In this document: piece by piece, positions 1 to 9,967 of the stretch | Position numbering within the stretch: the first letter of the stretch is position 1 | Layout of the letters: each line of letters begins with the position of its first letter | Origin: Roseiarcus sp963835885 | Lineage (GTDB): Bacteria; Pseudomonadota; Alphaproteobacteria; Rhizobiales; Beijerinckiaceae | DNA: 64,000 bases | Direction: 5' to 3' | NCBI GenBank assembly: GCA_963835885.1 | Contig: CAWIHF010000026.1 | Location: forward strand, 372,001 to 436,000 | Position numbers and translations under genes: made by a program | The notes under the pieces: generated by a model | What the model was told of the DNA's origin: nothing | The model's input: the letters and a program-made list of their open reading frames with translations, nothing else | The model's database searches: none

Positions 1-378
1 CAGGGCAGGATGTCGATCGAATGGGATACGACGGAAGCGCACGCCGCGCCGCTCATCCGCAAGATCCTGTCAGTCGGCATCGCGCCGGGCGGCCTGGTCA
101 ATGTCAACTTTCCCCCCTGCCGGCCGGACGAGGTCGCCGGCGTCGCCTTCACCCGGCAAGGGCGGCGAAACGCCGAGCTGATGCGGGTCGAAGAGCGCCG
201 GGACGGGCGCGGCTTTGCCTATTACTGGCTGATGTTCCTGCGCGGCGAGATCCGATTCGAGGACGGCACCGATCTGGCCGCGCTCGCCGGGCGAAAAATT
301 TCCGTCACTCCGCTAAGACTCGACCTCACCGACGACGATTCGCGGTTGCGATTCGAGAAGGCCTTCACGCCGCGCTGA
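1..378 (+). CDS. surE: 5'/3'-nucleotidase SurE, C-terminal part
   Basis: The frame is open from the first base and ends in TGA at 376-378, so this is the 3' end of a gene that starts outside the window. The visible ~125 residues carry the SurE C-terminal signature: a V-N-V-N-F-P-P segment followed by V-A-F-T-R-Q-G. SurE is a metal-dependent nucleotidase acting on nucleoside monophosphates and exopolyphosphate in the cytoplasm. It lies 31 bp upstream of pcm and then an NlpD-like gene, the classical surE-pcm-nlpD stress/stationary-phase order. The catalytic N-terminal Asp-Asp motif is not in the window. Confidence 0.9.
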   Translation, partial: QGRMSIEWDTTEAHAAPLIRKILSVGIAPGGLVNVNFPPCRPDEVAGVAFTRQGRRNAELMRVEERRDGRGFAYYWLMFLRGEIRFEDGTDLAALAGRKISVTPLRLDLTDDDSRLRFEKAFTPR

Positions 379-409
379 GAGGCGCGGCAGACAAGGAAGG
401 GGAGCCCGG

Positions 410-1066
410 TTGAGCGCGTCCGAAGCGGAAGAGCGCGCCCAGTTCACCCTCGCGATGCGGGCCAGGGGGGTCGGCGACCTCGGCCTTCTGCGCGCGCTCG
501 AACGGGCGCCTCGCTCGCTCTTCATGCCGCAGCGGTTCGCCGACATTTCCGGCCGCGACGTCGCCCTGCCGATCGGCTGCGGGCAGACTTCGCCGCCGCC
601 CTCGACGCTGGCCGCGATGATCGCCGCGCTCCGCCTCAAACCCTTCGAAGGAATCTGCGAAATCGGAACGGGAACAGGCTATTGCACGGCGTTGCTCGCG
701 CAACTTGCGAAGGAAGTCGTGTCGCTCGAGCGGTTCCAGACCCTGGCGCTGGAGGCCTCCGCCCGCATCAAGGCCTTCGGGCTCTCCAACGTCGCGGTGC
801 TGTGGACGGATGCGTTCGAATTTCACGGAAACGGCCGGCGCTTCGACAAGGTGATCGCGCATGGTCTTGTCGAGCCGCCGGCGCGGGAGTTTCTCAGCCT
901 GCTCACGCCCGGCGGGGCGCTCGTCGCCGCTCTTGCCGGGCCGGGTCGGGGCGAGCAGCGAATCGTCCGTCTCACTCTCGAAGACGAGGGCCCGGTCCAT
1001 GTCGCCGATTGCGGACCCGCGCGCGGCCTGAGGCCGCTCCAGCGCGGCATATCCCGCGCTCTGTAG
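410..1066 (+). CDS. pcm: protein-L-isoaspartate O-methyltransferase
   Basis: The 218-residue protein matches the usual PIMT length. Residues 56-70 (G-C-G-Q-T-S-P-P-P-S-T) are the family's substrate-site loop. Residues 83-91 (C-E-I-G-T-G-T-G-Y) are the SAM-binding motif I. It methylates isoaspartyl residues in aged cytoplasmic proteins so that they can be repaired. The start is TTG at 410, chosen because a purine-rich AAGGAAGGGGAG ribosome site lies just before it (393-404). It sits directly downstream of surE and is probably co-transcribed. No abnormality is seen. Confidence 0.92.
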   Translation: MSASEAEERAQFTLAMRARGVGDLGLLRALERAPRSLFMPQRFADISGRDVALPIGCGQTSPPPSTLAAMIAALRLKPFEGICEIGTGTGYCTALLAQLAKEVVSLERFQTLALEASARIKAFGLSNVAVLWTDAFEFHGNGRRFDKVIAHGLVEPPAREFLSLLTPGGALVAALAGPGRGEQRIVRLTLEDEGPVHVADCGPARGLRPLQRGISRAL

Positions 1067-1220
1067 TCGCCGCGTCCCGAAGGGAGAGGCCGGACGCCGC
1101 TAAAGGAATGACTTCGTTTTGAACTTTCATTCTCACCAGGGATTCATCTTAAACCTTCCCTTAACTCGATTGCTGCAGATTGAGCTTGTCTTCAGCCGCG
1201 TATTCGACGGGTTCAAACAG

Positions 1221-2384
1221 ATGAGTGATCGCGTTGCGTTTATCGATGGACGCGCTTTCCCGCGTGTCGCGCTGACGGGCCTGGCGCTCCTGTGGCTTTC
1301 CGGGTGTTCGAGCGACGTCACCCGGATCGACATGAGCAGCACTCCCTTCACCAATCCGTTCAGCTCCCAGACGGCGAGCGCGACGCCTTCGACGTCCGCG
1401 CCTGCGGGACATGTTGCGGCCGCGCCGCTCGCTCCGACTCAGTCTGTCGCAATCGCGCCTCTGCCGAGCGCGTCCGCGGCGCAGGCGGTCGGCGGGTCAG
1501 CGGCCGGTTGGTCCGCTCGCGGCGGCACGCCGGTGGTGGTTGCGCAGAACGACACGCTGGATACCTTGTCGCGCCGTTACGGCGTGCCCGCGGCCGCGCT
1601 CCTCAGCGCCAACGGTCTTTCGAGCCCGGCGGAAGTCAAAGGCGGCATGCACATTGTGGTGCCGGTTTATAATGCGGGCAGCCGCGCCGTGGCTGAGGCC
1701 AAGACACCGGCTGGCAAGTCGTCCGCCAAGAAGCGCTCCGAGGTCGCCGCGAACGACAGCGCGGATGAGCGGAAGGCCAGGAAGGTCAAGGAGAAGGCCG
1801 ACGAAAGGGCGAAGACGGCCGAAAGGAACGTCAAGTCCAAATCCGTCGACAAGGCGAGCCGGGACAGGAAGACCGTGGTCGCCAAGGCCGAGTTGCCTCC
1901 GCCTTCGACGGGCAAGAAGCCGGGCATTGACAATACGCCGACCGGCAATGTCGATCCCAAGGCCGCAAGCGCCAAGGGGCCGACCACAGCCGCCCAAGCC
2001 GACGCGTCGGGCGGCACGCCCGAATTCCGATGGCCAGCGCGCGGACGCATCATCGAAGGCTTCAAGACCGGCGGCAACGACGGCATCAACATCTCCGTGC
2101 CGCCGGGCACGTCGGTGCGGGCAGCCGAGAGCGGCGTGGTCGTCTATTCGGGCGACGGCCTGAAGGGCTACGGCAATCTGGTGCTGATCAAACACCCGAA
2201 CGGCTTCGTCTCGGCCTACGGCAACAATGGCGAGCTCGATGTCAAGCGCGGCGAAACCGTCAAGCGCGGCCAGATCATCGCCAAGTCGGGCGAGACCGGC
2301 AACGTCAACGCGCCGCAGCTCCATTTCGAGCTACGCAAAGGCTCGACCCCAGTCGATCCGACCCAATATCTCGCCGGCCTCTGA
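1221..2384 (+). CDS. LysM/LytM-domain lipoprotein, NlpD/EnvC-type amidase activator
   Basis: This is an outer-membrane-lipoprotein-type murein hydrolase regulator of about 387 residues. I start at ATG 1221 because the following residues form a signal peptide ending in a lipobox L-S-G-C with lipidated Cys29; a TTG at 1119 would bury it. A LysM domain follows at about residues 107-150. A charged Lys/Arg-rich linker follows, and then a C-terminal LytM/M23 domain. The zinc ligands are missing: the G-x-H-x-G-x-D site reads G-N-D-G-I-N, and the first His of H-x-H is Gln. This is the degenerate pattern of NlpD/EnvC, which activate amidases rather than cut themselves. The surE-pcm context fits nlpD. 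Confidence 0.88.
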   Translation: MSDRVAFIDGRAFPRVALTGLALLWLSGCSSDVTRIDMSSTPFTNPFSSQTASATPSTSAPAGHVAAAPLAPTQSVAIAPLPSASAAQAVGGSAAGWSARGGTPVVVAQNDTLDTLSRRYGVPAAALLSANGLSSPAEVKGGMHIVVPVYNAGSRAVAEAKTPAGKSSAKKRSEVAANDSADERKARKVKEKADERAKTAERNVKSKSVDKASRDRKTVVAKAELPPPSTGKKPGIDNTPTGNVDPKAASAKGPTTAAQADASGGTPEFRWPARGRIIEGFKTGGNDGINISVPPGTSVRAAESGVVVYSGDGLKGYGNLVLIKHPNGFVSAYGNNGELDVKRGETVKRGQIIAKSGETGNVNAPQLHFELRKGSTPVDPTQYLAGL

Positions 2385-2538
2385 CGGCGGGAAACGAGGT
2401 CCAGCGTCCAGTCTGGACATTTCAACGTCCTCGAGGATTTTCACGAGACGGTTTCTCTTCGAGGCGGCATGAGGGCGGCGGGTCCCACGAACGGCCCGCC
2501 GCCCTTGATTTTTGCCGGCCAAACGAAGACGGGAAGGG

Positions 2539-3447
2539 ATGAAGACCCGGCCCCTCGACGCCTTCGCCGCGTCACTGACCTTCGCGCTCTGCATCGTCTG
2601 GGGCTTCAACCAGGTCATCGCCAAACTCGCCCTCGCCGACGTCGGTCCGATCGCCCAAACCGGCGTCCGCTCGGCGATCGGCGTCGTCTGCGTCGTCGCC
2701 TATGCGCTCGCGGCGAGGCGGCGAGTTTTCCGGATCGACGGCTCGGAGGCGGCGGGAGCGTTGGCCGGCGTCCTGTTCACGGCCGAATTCATCGTCCTTT
2801 ACGAATCGCTGCGGTTCACGACCGCGGCGCGGGCGACCGTGTTCATCTATGCCGCGCCGTTCTTCGTGGCGCTCGGGGCCGCACTGGTCCTCAGGAGCGA
2901 ACGGCTGAGGCCGTTCCAGTGGTTGGGTCTGGCGCTCGCGTTTCTCGGCGTGGCCTTGGCGATGGCGGGCCGGTCGGCGGGCGGGGGCGCATTCGGCGAT
3001 CTGCTCGCGCTCCTCGCCGCAGCGCTCTGGGCCGCAACGACCATCCTTATTCGGGCGACCTCGTTGAGGCGCGCCGATCCCGTCAAGGTGCTGCTCTATC
3101 AGATCGCAGCGGCGGCGCTCATCGCCCCGGCCGCGGCGATGGCCCTGGGGGAGCCCGCGCCCACCCATATTTCCGCCTCGACGGCCGGGGTCCTCCTGTG
3201 GCAGGGGGTAGCCGTGGTCGCGATCAGCTACGTCATGTGGTTCTGGCTGCTCACCAACTACGCGGCGGCGCAGCTCTCCGCCTTCACCTTCATCACGCCG
3301 CTCGTCGGCGTCTTCGCCGGCTGGCTCGTCTTCGGCGAAAAGGTGACGCCCGGTTTTGCTGCGGCGATCGCCCTCGTCCTCGCCGGGCTCGCGCTGGTCA
3401 ACTGGCCGCGGCGGGCGGCTTTGCCGGCCTCCAGGCTCAAAGCATGA
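2539..3447 (+). CDS. EamA/DMT-family membrane transporter
   Basis: The 302-residue protein is built of about ten hydrophobic segments in two repeated EamA halves, the fold of drug/metabolite exporters. The N-terminal half contains the typical W-G-x-N stretch near residue 20 and a R-x-x-I/V turn. The substrate is not predictable from sequence. I prefer ATG 2539 (M-K-T-R-P-L-D) over the in-frame TTG at 2512, because a GGGAAGG purine run directly precedes it, although the spacing is short. It lies between the NlpD-like gene and a convergent DUF815 gene and is probably transcribed alone. Confidence 0.85.
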   Translation: MKTRPLDAFAASLTFALCIVWGFNQVIAKLALADVGPIAQTGVRSAIGVVCVVAYALAARRRVFRIDGSEAAGALAGVLFTAEFIVLYESLRFTTAARATVFIYAAPFFVALGAALVLRSERLRPFQWLGLALAFLGVALAMAGRSAGGGAFGDLLALLAAALWAATTILIRATSLRRADPVKVLLYQIAAAALIAPAAAMALGEPAPTHISASTAGVLLWQGVAVVAISYVMWFWLLTNYAAAQLSAFTFITPLVGVFAGWLVFGEKVTPGFAAAIALVLAGLALVNWPRRAALPASRLKA

Positions 3448-3486
3448 CGCCGGAAATCGCAATCGTCGTCGCCTAGGTCCCCTCGG

Positions 3487-4365
3487 TCAATCACCTACGT
3501 CGAGCGGCTTCCCGAGCCGCCCCGCCAGATCCTGGGTGAACTGCCAGGCCGTTCGGCCGGAGCGAGAACCGCGCGTCGTCGCCCATTCGAGCGCTTCGCG
3601 CTCGATCTCGTCCGGAGGCGCGTCGAGACCAAAATGCTCGGCGTAGCCGCGCACCATGGCGAGATAGTCGTCCTGGCTGCAATGGTGGAAGCCGAGCCAT
3701 AGGCCGAACCGGTCGGAGAGCGAGACCTTCTCCTCCACGGCCTCGCCGGGATTGATCGCGCTGCCGCGCTCGTTCTCCATCATGTCTCGGGGCAGAAGGT
3801 GACGCCGGTTCGAGGTCGCATAGAAGACGACGTTCGCCGGGCGGCCCTCGACGCCACCCTCGAGCGCCGCCTTCAATGATTTGTAAGACGCGTCGCCGGC
3901 GTCGAACGAAAGGTCGTCGCAGAAGACGATGAACCGGTAAGGCGCGTCGCGCAGGAGAATCATCAGCGCCGGCAGGCCCTCGATGTCCTCGCGATGGATT
4001 TCGACCAGCTTCAGGCGACCCTCGACGCCGGTCTGACGGTTGATGGCGGCTTGGGCGGCCTTGACCAGCGACGACTTGCCCATGCCGCGCGCGCCCCACA
4101 AAAGCGCGTTGTTGGCTGGCAGCCCCCGAGCAAAACGCTCGGTGTTCTCGACCAGAAGATCACGCACCCGGTTGACGCCGCGCAGGAGTTTTAGCTCGAC
4201 CCGGTTGACCCGGGCGACGGGGGCGAGCGTCCCGCGCTCCGCCCGCCAAATGAAGGCCTCGGCCGCGTTGAAATTTGTCGCGGCCGAGGCGGGCGGCGCC
4301 AGGCGCTCGAGCGCGTCGGCGATGCGGCGAAGAAGGTCGGCGGAACTGCGGGAGGAAGGCGGCAT
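3487..4365 (-). CDS. DUF815-family AAA+ ATPase
   Basis: The 292-residue protein is typical of the DUF815 family of P-loop ATPases. Walker A is G-A-R-G-M-G-K-S at residues 91-98. A Walker-B-like F-I-V-F-C-D-D-L-S-F lies near 145-154, followed by the sensor-type segment Y-A-T-S-N-R-R-H-L. The family is widespread in proteobacteria and its cellular role is not settled, so I assign none. It is convergent with the EamA gene and about 40 bp separates them. Its 5' side is a gene-poor stretch holding a long inverted repeat. Confidence 0.85.
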   Translation of the reverse strand: MPPSSRSSADLLRRIADALERLAPPASAATNFNAAEAFIWRAERGTLAPVARVNRVELKLLRGVNRVRDLLVENTERFARGLPANNALLWGARGMGKSSLVKAAQAAINRQTGVEGRLKLVEIHREDIEGLPALMILLRDAPYRFIVFCDDLSFDAGDASYKSLKAALEGGVEGRPANVVFYATSNRRHLLPRDMMENERGSAINPGEAVEEKVSLSDRFGLWLGFHHCSQDDYLAMVRGYAEHFGLDAPPDEIEREALEWATTRGSRSGRTAWQFTQDLAGRLGKPLDVGD

Positions 4366-4413
4366 GAGAACGGGGTCGGCCTTGCAGAGCCAGCGTTATT
4401 GCGGCCGGGGGGA

Positions 4414-4464
4414 CGAAGCAATCCGGCCGAACAAAGGGGGCGCTTCGGCCCCCGGATTGCTTCG
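4414..4464. repeat. 13-bp perfect inverted repeat with nested GC hairpin
   Basis: CGAAGCAATCCGG at 4414-4426 is exactly repeated in reverse at 4452-4464. Between the arms a second stem (GGGGG/CCCCC with a TTCG-type loop) forms, so the whole 51 bp can fold as one extended hairpin. It lies 50 bp upstream of the DUF815 gene start. It resembles the GAAGCAATCC-type palindromes scattered between genes in Rhizobiales. There is no T-tract, so I do not call it a terminator. Confidence 0.6.
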
Positions 4465-4513
4465 CCGCATGCGCAAAGAGGAATGAGAGCGTATTTGTCG
4501 GCGGTCGTTCATT

Positions 4514-4600
4514 TCACGACCAGCTGTAGGCAAACATGCCGACCGCGAGCAGGATGATCACGACCGCGAGGACGTAGTGCTTCGCCTCCCAGTCGTGCAT
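4514..4600 (-). CDS. possible 28-residue single-span membrane peptide
   Basis: ATG at 4600 opens a 28-codon frame, with residues 9-25 forming one hydrophobic helix (V-L-A-V-V-I-I-L-L-A-V-G-M) after a short charged head M-H-D-W-E-A-K-H. No convincing ribosome site precedes it. The rest of the 4366-4822 interval holds only the inverted repeat and the presumed promoter for the downstream Fe-S carrier. I do not recognise a family, and it may be chance. Confidence 0.3.
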   Translation of the reverse strand: MHDWEAKHYVLAVVIILLAVGMFAYSWS

Positions 4601-4822
4601 GGTCAGGAGGGGCTTGCGAGTTCTTGGTCGGACGACGGGAGGTCATGTTTCCGCCTATCACGAAAGGGCAGCGCCGCAAACGCCGCCGCTCCGAGCGGAC
4701 TGCGAGCGGCGCGCGCCCTGTCAAACCGGACGCTCCGATGCTATATGTCCGCTACGACGCCGGGCCTTGACCCCGGTCGACGGAGAACGACATGGCCTCG
4801 AGAACTCCTGCGCCGGCAGGTG

Positions 4823-5179
4823 ATGACTTTGACTGATGCGGCCGCGGCCCGCGTCAGGGAATTGACGGAAGCGGCGGGAAAGCCAGTCGCCGGCCTGAGG
4901 GTTGGGGTCAGGAACGGCGGCTGCGCCGGAATGTCCTACACGATGGAGCTGGCCGATGCGGCTTCGCCGCTCGACGAGATCGTCGAGGACAAGGGCGTGC
5001 GGCTCCTCGTCGATCCGAAGGCGGTGCTGTTCCTGCTGGGCTCGGAGATGGACTTCAAGGTCGACCGGCTGTCGGCGAGTTTTTCATTCCGCAATCCCAA
5101 CGAGACGTCGGCCTGTGGTTGCGGCGAGAGCGTCGCGATCACTCCGGCGAGCCCCGAAGCCCTGAATGCTCCGGCGTGA
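4823..5179 (+). CDS. A-type iron-sulfur carrier protein (ErpA/IscA/SufA family)
   Basis: The 118-residue protein belongs to the HesB/IscA family. The three cluster-ligand cysteines are all present: Cys34 in G-G-C-A-G-M and Cys98/Cys100 in A-C-G-C-G. It delivers Fe-S clusters to apo-enzymes in the cytoplasm. The start is ATG 4823, where homology begins; longer in-frame starts upstream add unrelated residues. Its stop TGA overlaps the GTG start of the TfoX-like gene, so the two are translationally coupled. Which of the three A-type carriers it is cannot be decided here. Confidence 0.9.
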   Translation: MTLTDAAAARVRELTEAAGKPVAGLRVGVRNGGCAGMSYTMELADAASPLDEIVEDKGVRLLVDPKAVLFLLGSEMDFKVDRLSASFSFRNPNETSACGCGESVAITPASPEALNAPA

Positions 5180-5537
5180 ACGCCGATAACCTCAAAGAGC
5201 TGTTCGAGCCGTTCGGCGCGGTCGAGGTCAAGCGGATGTTCGGCGGCGCCGGCGTTTACGCTAAAGGCCTGTGCTTTGCGATCGAATCCGGCGGCGAGGT
5301 CTTTCTCAAGGTCGATGCCGAGACGGAGAAAACCTTCTCCGCCGCCGGATCCTCGCCTTTCGTTTACAACGCGAAGCAAAGCCGGTGACGACGTCATTTT
5401 GGCGCTTGCCGTCGGCAGCCGACGACGAGGCCGACCAACTTCGGCGATGGGCCGCGCTGGGACTCGAGAGGGCGCGCCGCGCCACGGCGGCGAAGGCGAT
5501 GTCCGCGAAGAAAAAGACCAGCGCACGGCCCTTGTAG
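5176..5537 (+). pseudogene. TfoX N-terminal-domain protein, frameshifted
   Basis: The frame starts at GTG 5176, overlapping the Fe-S carrier stop (GTGA). It encodes L-F-E-P-F-G-A-V-E-V-K-R-M-F-G-G-A-G-V-Y, the TfoX/Sxy N-terminal signature, and then stops at 5388. The expected continuation (K-P-V-T-T-S-F-W-R-L-P ... L-R-R-W-A-A-L) resumes one frame over from about 5378 and ends at 5537. A single lost base near 5376 explains both halves; restored, the protein is about 120 residues, normal for small TfoX-like proteins. Either a consensus error or a recent pseudogene. Confidence 0.8.
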
Positions 5538-5557
5538 ACGCGGTGGCTGACCGCGTC
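5537..5557 (+). terminator. 8-bp hairpin directly after the TfoX-like stop
   Basis: GACGCGGT at 5537-5544 pairs with ACCGCGTC at 5550-5557 across a 5-base loop. It begins on the last base of the TAG stop. No T-run follows, so it may work as a weak or Rho-assisted 3' end rather than a classical intrinsic terminator. Confidence 0.4.
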
Positions 5558-5562
5558 CGCGG

Positions 5563-5614
5563 CGCTCCATAGGGCGTCTGGAAGGACGCCCGTCTCTCGA
5601 CGGGCTATGGAGCG
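5563..5614. other. 52-bp three-way-junction palindrome
   Basis: The outer arms CGCTCCATAG (5563-5572) and CTATGGAGCG (5605-5614) are a perfect 10-bp inverted repeat. Between them are two further perfect stems: GGCGTC/GACGCC (5573-5590, 6-base loop) and CGTC/GACG (5591-5602, 4-base loop). Every base is therefore either paired or in a loop except two G at the junction. It sits between two convergent genes. It could be a bidirectional 3'-end structure or a short palindromic repeat element. Confidence 0.6.
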
Positions 5615-5631
5615 TGCCTACAGCTTAAGCA

Positions 5632-5915
5632 TCAGGCGCGAAACGAGGAAGCCGCTCGGGCGACGAGCGCGGCTGCGCCGACGGCCAAGGCGGCATAGGC
5701 GAGAAAAACGGCCGCGCTTGCCGCCATGAGGAGCAGGTTGCCGAGAAGCCCGTCGCCATTCCACGGACCTTCGGCTTTGAGGGCGCCGTAGCCGAGACCG
5801 ATCAACACCGCCAGAAGAAGCAGGAGCCGCACCCCAATCCGGCGGCTAAGCCGGTAGGCGCCGAAGGGAATGACGAGCGCCGCCAGAGCAGCCGCGCGAG
5901 TCCGATCTTCAGCAT
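5632..5915 (-). pseudogene. small membrane protein, frameshifted
   Basis: The open frame to 5632 encodes two or three hydrophobic segments (L-L-L-L-L-A-V-L-I-G-L-G-Y and L-L-L-M-A-A-S-A-A-V-F-L-A-Y). Its frame remains open upstream without an ATG. A GGAGGGCG ribosome site followed by ATG at 5915 starts M-L-K-I-G-L-A-R-L in a different frame. That frame joins the membrane part if one base is missing near 5890. Restored, it would be a ~94-residue inner-membrane protein of unknown function. Confidence 0.5.
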
Positions 5916-5942
5916 CGCCCTCCGCCCGCGCCGCGACTGCGG

Positions 5943-7499
5943 CTAAGGCTCAATCGTCGACGTGTTCGTGCTCGTGCGCGGGCCGCGCCCGCTTCGGCAC
6001 AGGTCGAAGGAGGAAGCTCGGAACGTGGTCGCCGAGGCCGACGACTCGCTCCTCCTGTCCGCGGCGCGGCCGGTCGCGACGGGCTGCCTCGCTGACGCCG
6101 GGCGTAGCGGCGGCTCGTTCCGGCTCGACGGGGACGCGCTCCCGCGGCGGGAGGCCCGCATGGTGGCCGCGCAACTCGCCTCGTTCCTTCTCTGCCTCCA
6201 CGCGCTCCCTGACGGGGCGCTCGGCGTGGTGGCGGCGCGATTCGGCGCGATGCTCCGGGTGATGGTCGGGCCTGGAGCGCTCTTCGCCCTCCGCGCCGCG
6301 CCGACGGCCCCCCCGCCGCTTGCCCCGGTCGCCGCGGTGATCGTGCGGCGCCTCGTCCTCATCCGCAGGGGCGATTCGGCGCCTTCCTGCCATTCGATCT
6401 TGCGCGCGATGAGCTTCTCGATTTCGGCAATCGCCTTGGCGTCGGCGCGGGTCACGATGGTCAGCGCGTGCCCAGTCTTGCCGGCCCGGCCGGTGCGGCC
6501 GATGCGGTGGACGTAGTCCTCGGAGTGATGCGGCGCGTCGTAGTTGATGACGTGGCTGACGTCGGGAATGTCGAGGCCGCGGGCGGCGACGTCGGAGCAG
6601 ACGATCAGTTGCACCTGGTCGTTGCGGAACGCGTCGAGCGCGGCCATGCGCGCCCGCTGGTCGAGATCGCCATGCAGCGCGCCGACCGAGAAGCCGTGCT
6701 TCTCGAGCGAACGGTACACGACCTGCACGTCCCGCTTGCGGTTGCAGAAGATGATCGCGTTCTTGAAGTTGTCCGCGCCCCGGACGATGCGGCGAAGCGT
6801 CGCACGCTTGTCGGGCGGCGCGCTGCCGGAGGGGACCAGCGTCTGAGTGGTGTTGTCGACGGTGGTCGCCGCGCGGGCGACCTCGACGCGCACCGGGTTG
6901 TGCAGGAACGTGTCGACCAGCCGGGTGATTTCGGGCGGCATCGTGGCCGAGAAAAACAACGTCTGGCGGGTGAAAGGCACCAGCTTGCAGATCCGCTCGA
7001 TATCGGGAATGAAGCCCATATCGAGCATGCGGTCCGCTTCGTCGATGACCAGAATCTCGATGCCGGTCAGGAGAAGGCCGGCGCGTTCGGTGAGGTCCAA
7101 GAGGCGGCCGGGCGTCGCGATGACGACATCGGCGCCGCGGTCGATCTTGACCTTCTGATCGCCGTCCGAGACGCCGCCGATCAGAAGCGCGACGTTCAGC
7201 TTGTGGTTGACGCCGTATTTCGAGAAGGCCTCCTCGACCTGGGCCGCAAGTTCGCGGGTCGGCTCGAGAATGAGGGTCCGCGGCATGCGCGCCCGTGCTC
7301 GGCCCCGTTCGAGCATCGATAACATGGGCAGAGTAAAGGCGGCGGTCTTGCCGGTGCCGGTCTGGGCGATGCCGAGGACGTCGCGGCCTTCGAGGGCGTA
7401 GGGAATGGCTTGCGCCTGGATGGGCGTCGGGGTGTCGTAGCCCGACGCTTCGACGGCGTTGAGCACTTTTTCGCTCAGGCCGAGTTCGCTAAACTTCAT
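5943..7499 (-). CDS. rhlE: DEAD-box RNA helicase, RhlE type
   Basis: The helicase core is complete. It has a Q-motif (T-P-I-Q), Walker A A-Q-T-G-T-G-K-T at residues 45-52, motif II D-E-A-D, motif III S-A-T and motif VI H-R-I-G-R-T-G-R. It unwinds structured RNA in ribosome assembly and decay. After about residue 378 the open frame turns into Arg/Ser-rich nonsense. The alternative frame (6393 down to 5950) instead gives an acidic/basic tail ending in G-D-H-V-P-S-F-L-L-R-P, the usual RhlE terminus. A one-base shift near 6370 is therefore likely, and the true stop would be at 5950. It is divergent from the ATPase operon. Confidence 0.9.
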   Translation of the reverse strand: MKFSELGLSEKVLNAVEASGYDTPTPIQAQAIPYALEGRDVLGIAQTGTGKTAAFTLPMLSMLERGRARARMPRTLILEPTRELAAQVEEAFSKYGVNHKLNVALLIGGVSDGDQKVKIDRGADVVIATPGRLLDLTERAGLLLTGIEILVIDEADRMLDMGFIPDIERICKLVPFTRQTLFFSATMPPEITRLVDTFLHNPVRVEVARAATTVDNTTQTLVPSGSAPPDKRATLRRIVRGADNFKNAIIFCNRKRDVQVVYRSLEKHGFSVGALHGDLDQRARMAALDAFRNDQVQLIVCSDVAARGLDIPDVSHVINYDAPHHSEDYVHRIGRTGRAGKTGHALTIVTRADAKAIAEIEKLIARKIEWQEGAESPLRMRTRRRTITAATGASGGGAVGAARRAKSAPGPTITRSIAPNRAATTPSAPSGSAWRQRRNEASCAATMRASRRGSASPSSRNEPPLRPASARQPVATGRAADRRSESSASATTFRASSFDLCRSGRGPRTSTNTSTIEP

Positions 7500-7776
7500 T
7501 TGATCTCACATCGCGAGGCTTTGCCACGCTCGCGTCTGGGGTGTGGGAGCCTCGGGGACCGCGCGATCGTTTCGCGCGGGGCCCTGGCGTTCCGGGATTG
7601 CACCATGCGTCGCCGCGAAGCGCACCGCCAACGCCGCGCCGGAGCCTTCCTTCGCTCTCGGCCCACCTGACATAGTTCAATTCGCGAAAAAGTCAACGAA
7701 ACCCCAGTTGTTATTGCTTCCCCCGCGGCGAACCGGCGTGCGAAAGTCGAACGCGAGCCGGATGCGAGGGGTTCCA

Positions 7777-9224
<1,448 letters not shown>

Positions 9225-9228
<4 letters not shown>

Positions 9229-9683
9229 GCGAGGCGCTGCATCTGACGATCGCGACGCCGGCTTCGATTCTCGTCGACGCCGACGACGTCCGTTCGCTGC
9301 GCGCCGAGGATTCGAGCGGCGCGTTCGGCGTTCTTCCCGGCCACGCCGAACTTCTGACCGTGCTGCCGCCCTCGGTGGTGCGTTGGACTCGCGCCAGCGA
9401 GGCGACACGTTACTGCGCATTGAGCGGCGGCGTCATGACGGTCAGTGGGGGAAACCGCGTCGCCATCGCCTGCCGGCGCGGGACGATCGGCGACGACCTC
9501 GCGAGGCTCGAAGCGGAGGTGGCGGCGCAGCGTGCCGCCGAGCTCGACGCCGACCGCCGCGCCAAGGTCGAGCAGTTGCGGCTTCATGCGCGCGCCCTTC
9601 GTCAGCTCATGCGCTTCCTGCGCTCTGCCGGACGGGCGTCCGGCGACGGCGACATCCCGTTCTCGGGCGAGGCCGCGCCGTGA
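9225..9683 (+). CDS. atpC: N-ATPase epsilon subunit
   Basis: The 152-residue protein has the F-ATPase epsilon N-terminal beta-sandwich (L-T-I-A-T-P ... G-A-F-G-V-L-P-G-H-A-E-L-L-T). A helical tail with R-L-E-A-E-V-A-A-Q-R-A follows. It links and regulates the rotor central stalk. Start and stop both overlap neighbours by four bases (ATGA with atpD, GTGA with atpQ). In N-ATPase operons atpC follows atpD directly, as here. Confidence 0.93.
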
Positions 9684-9967
9684 TCGCGCCGCTCGATAAG
9701 CGCAACGGCAGAATCGAGAGCGCGGCGCGGCTCGCGGCAGAGCGCGATCGGAGGTTCCGCGACGATCCGGAGCCCAACGTCGTCTCGCGTCTCGGCCAGA
9801 TCGGAGTGCTGGGCTGGGCGATCGTCGCCCCGATCCTGCTCGGCGTCCTCGTCGGCCGCTGGCTCGACTGGACGCTGAAAACCGGAATCTTCTTCACCGC
9901 TCCGCTCATCATGCTGGGCGCGGCTGCTGGCTTATGGACCGCGTGGCGATGGATGCACCGGCAATGA
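9680..9967 (+). CDS. atpQ: N-ATPase accessory membrane subunit AtpQ (AtpI-like)
   Basis: The 95-residue protein starts at GTG 9680 inside the atpC stop. After a charged N-terminus it has two membrane helices (V-L-G-W-A-I-V-A-P-I-L-L-G-V-L-V-G and a second near residues 70-88), with the G-x-x-x-G-R-W-L-D turn of the AtpI/AtpQ family. In N-ATPase operons AtpQ is a small membrane protein with a proposed role in c-ring assembly or Mg2+/Ca2+ handling; that role is known only from the family. Confidence 0.88.
   Translation: MIAPLDKRNGRIESAARLAAERDRRFRDDPEPNVVSRLGQIGVLGWAIVAPILLGVLVGRWLDWTLKTGIFFTAPLIMLGAAAGLWTAWRWMHRQ

Noticed and set aside
4509..4724. 71-residue - strand frame around the small TM peptide
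   Set aside because: Arg/Pro-rich sequence typical of an out-of-frame read; the overlapping 28-codon frame is the more protein-like one.
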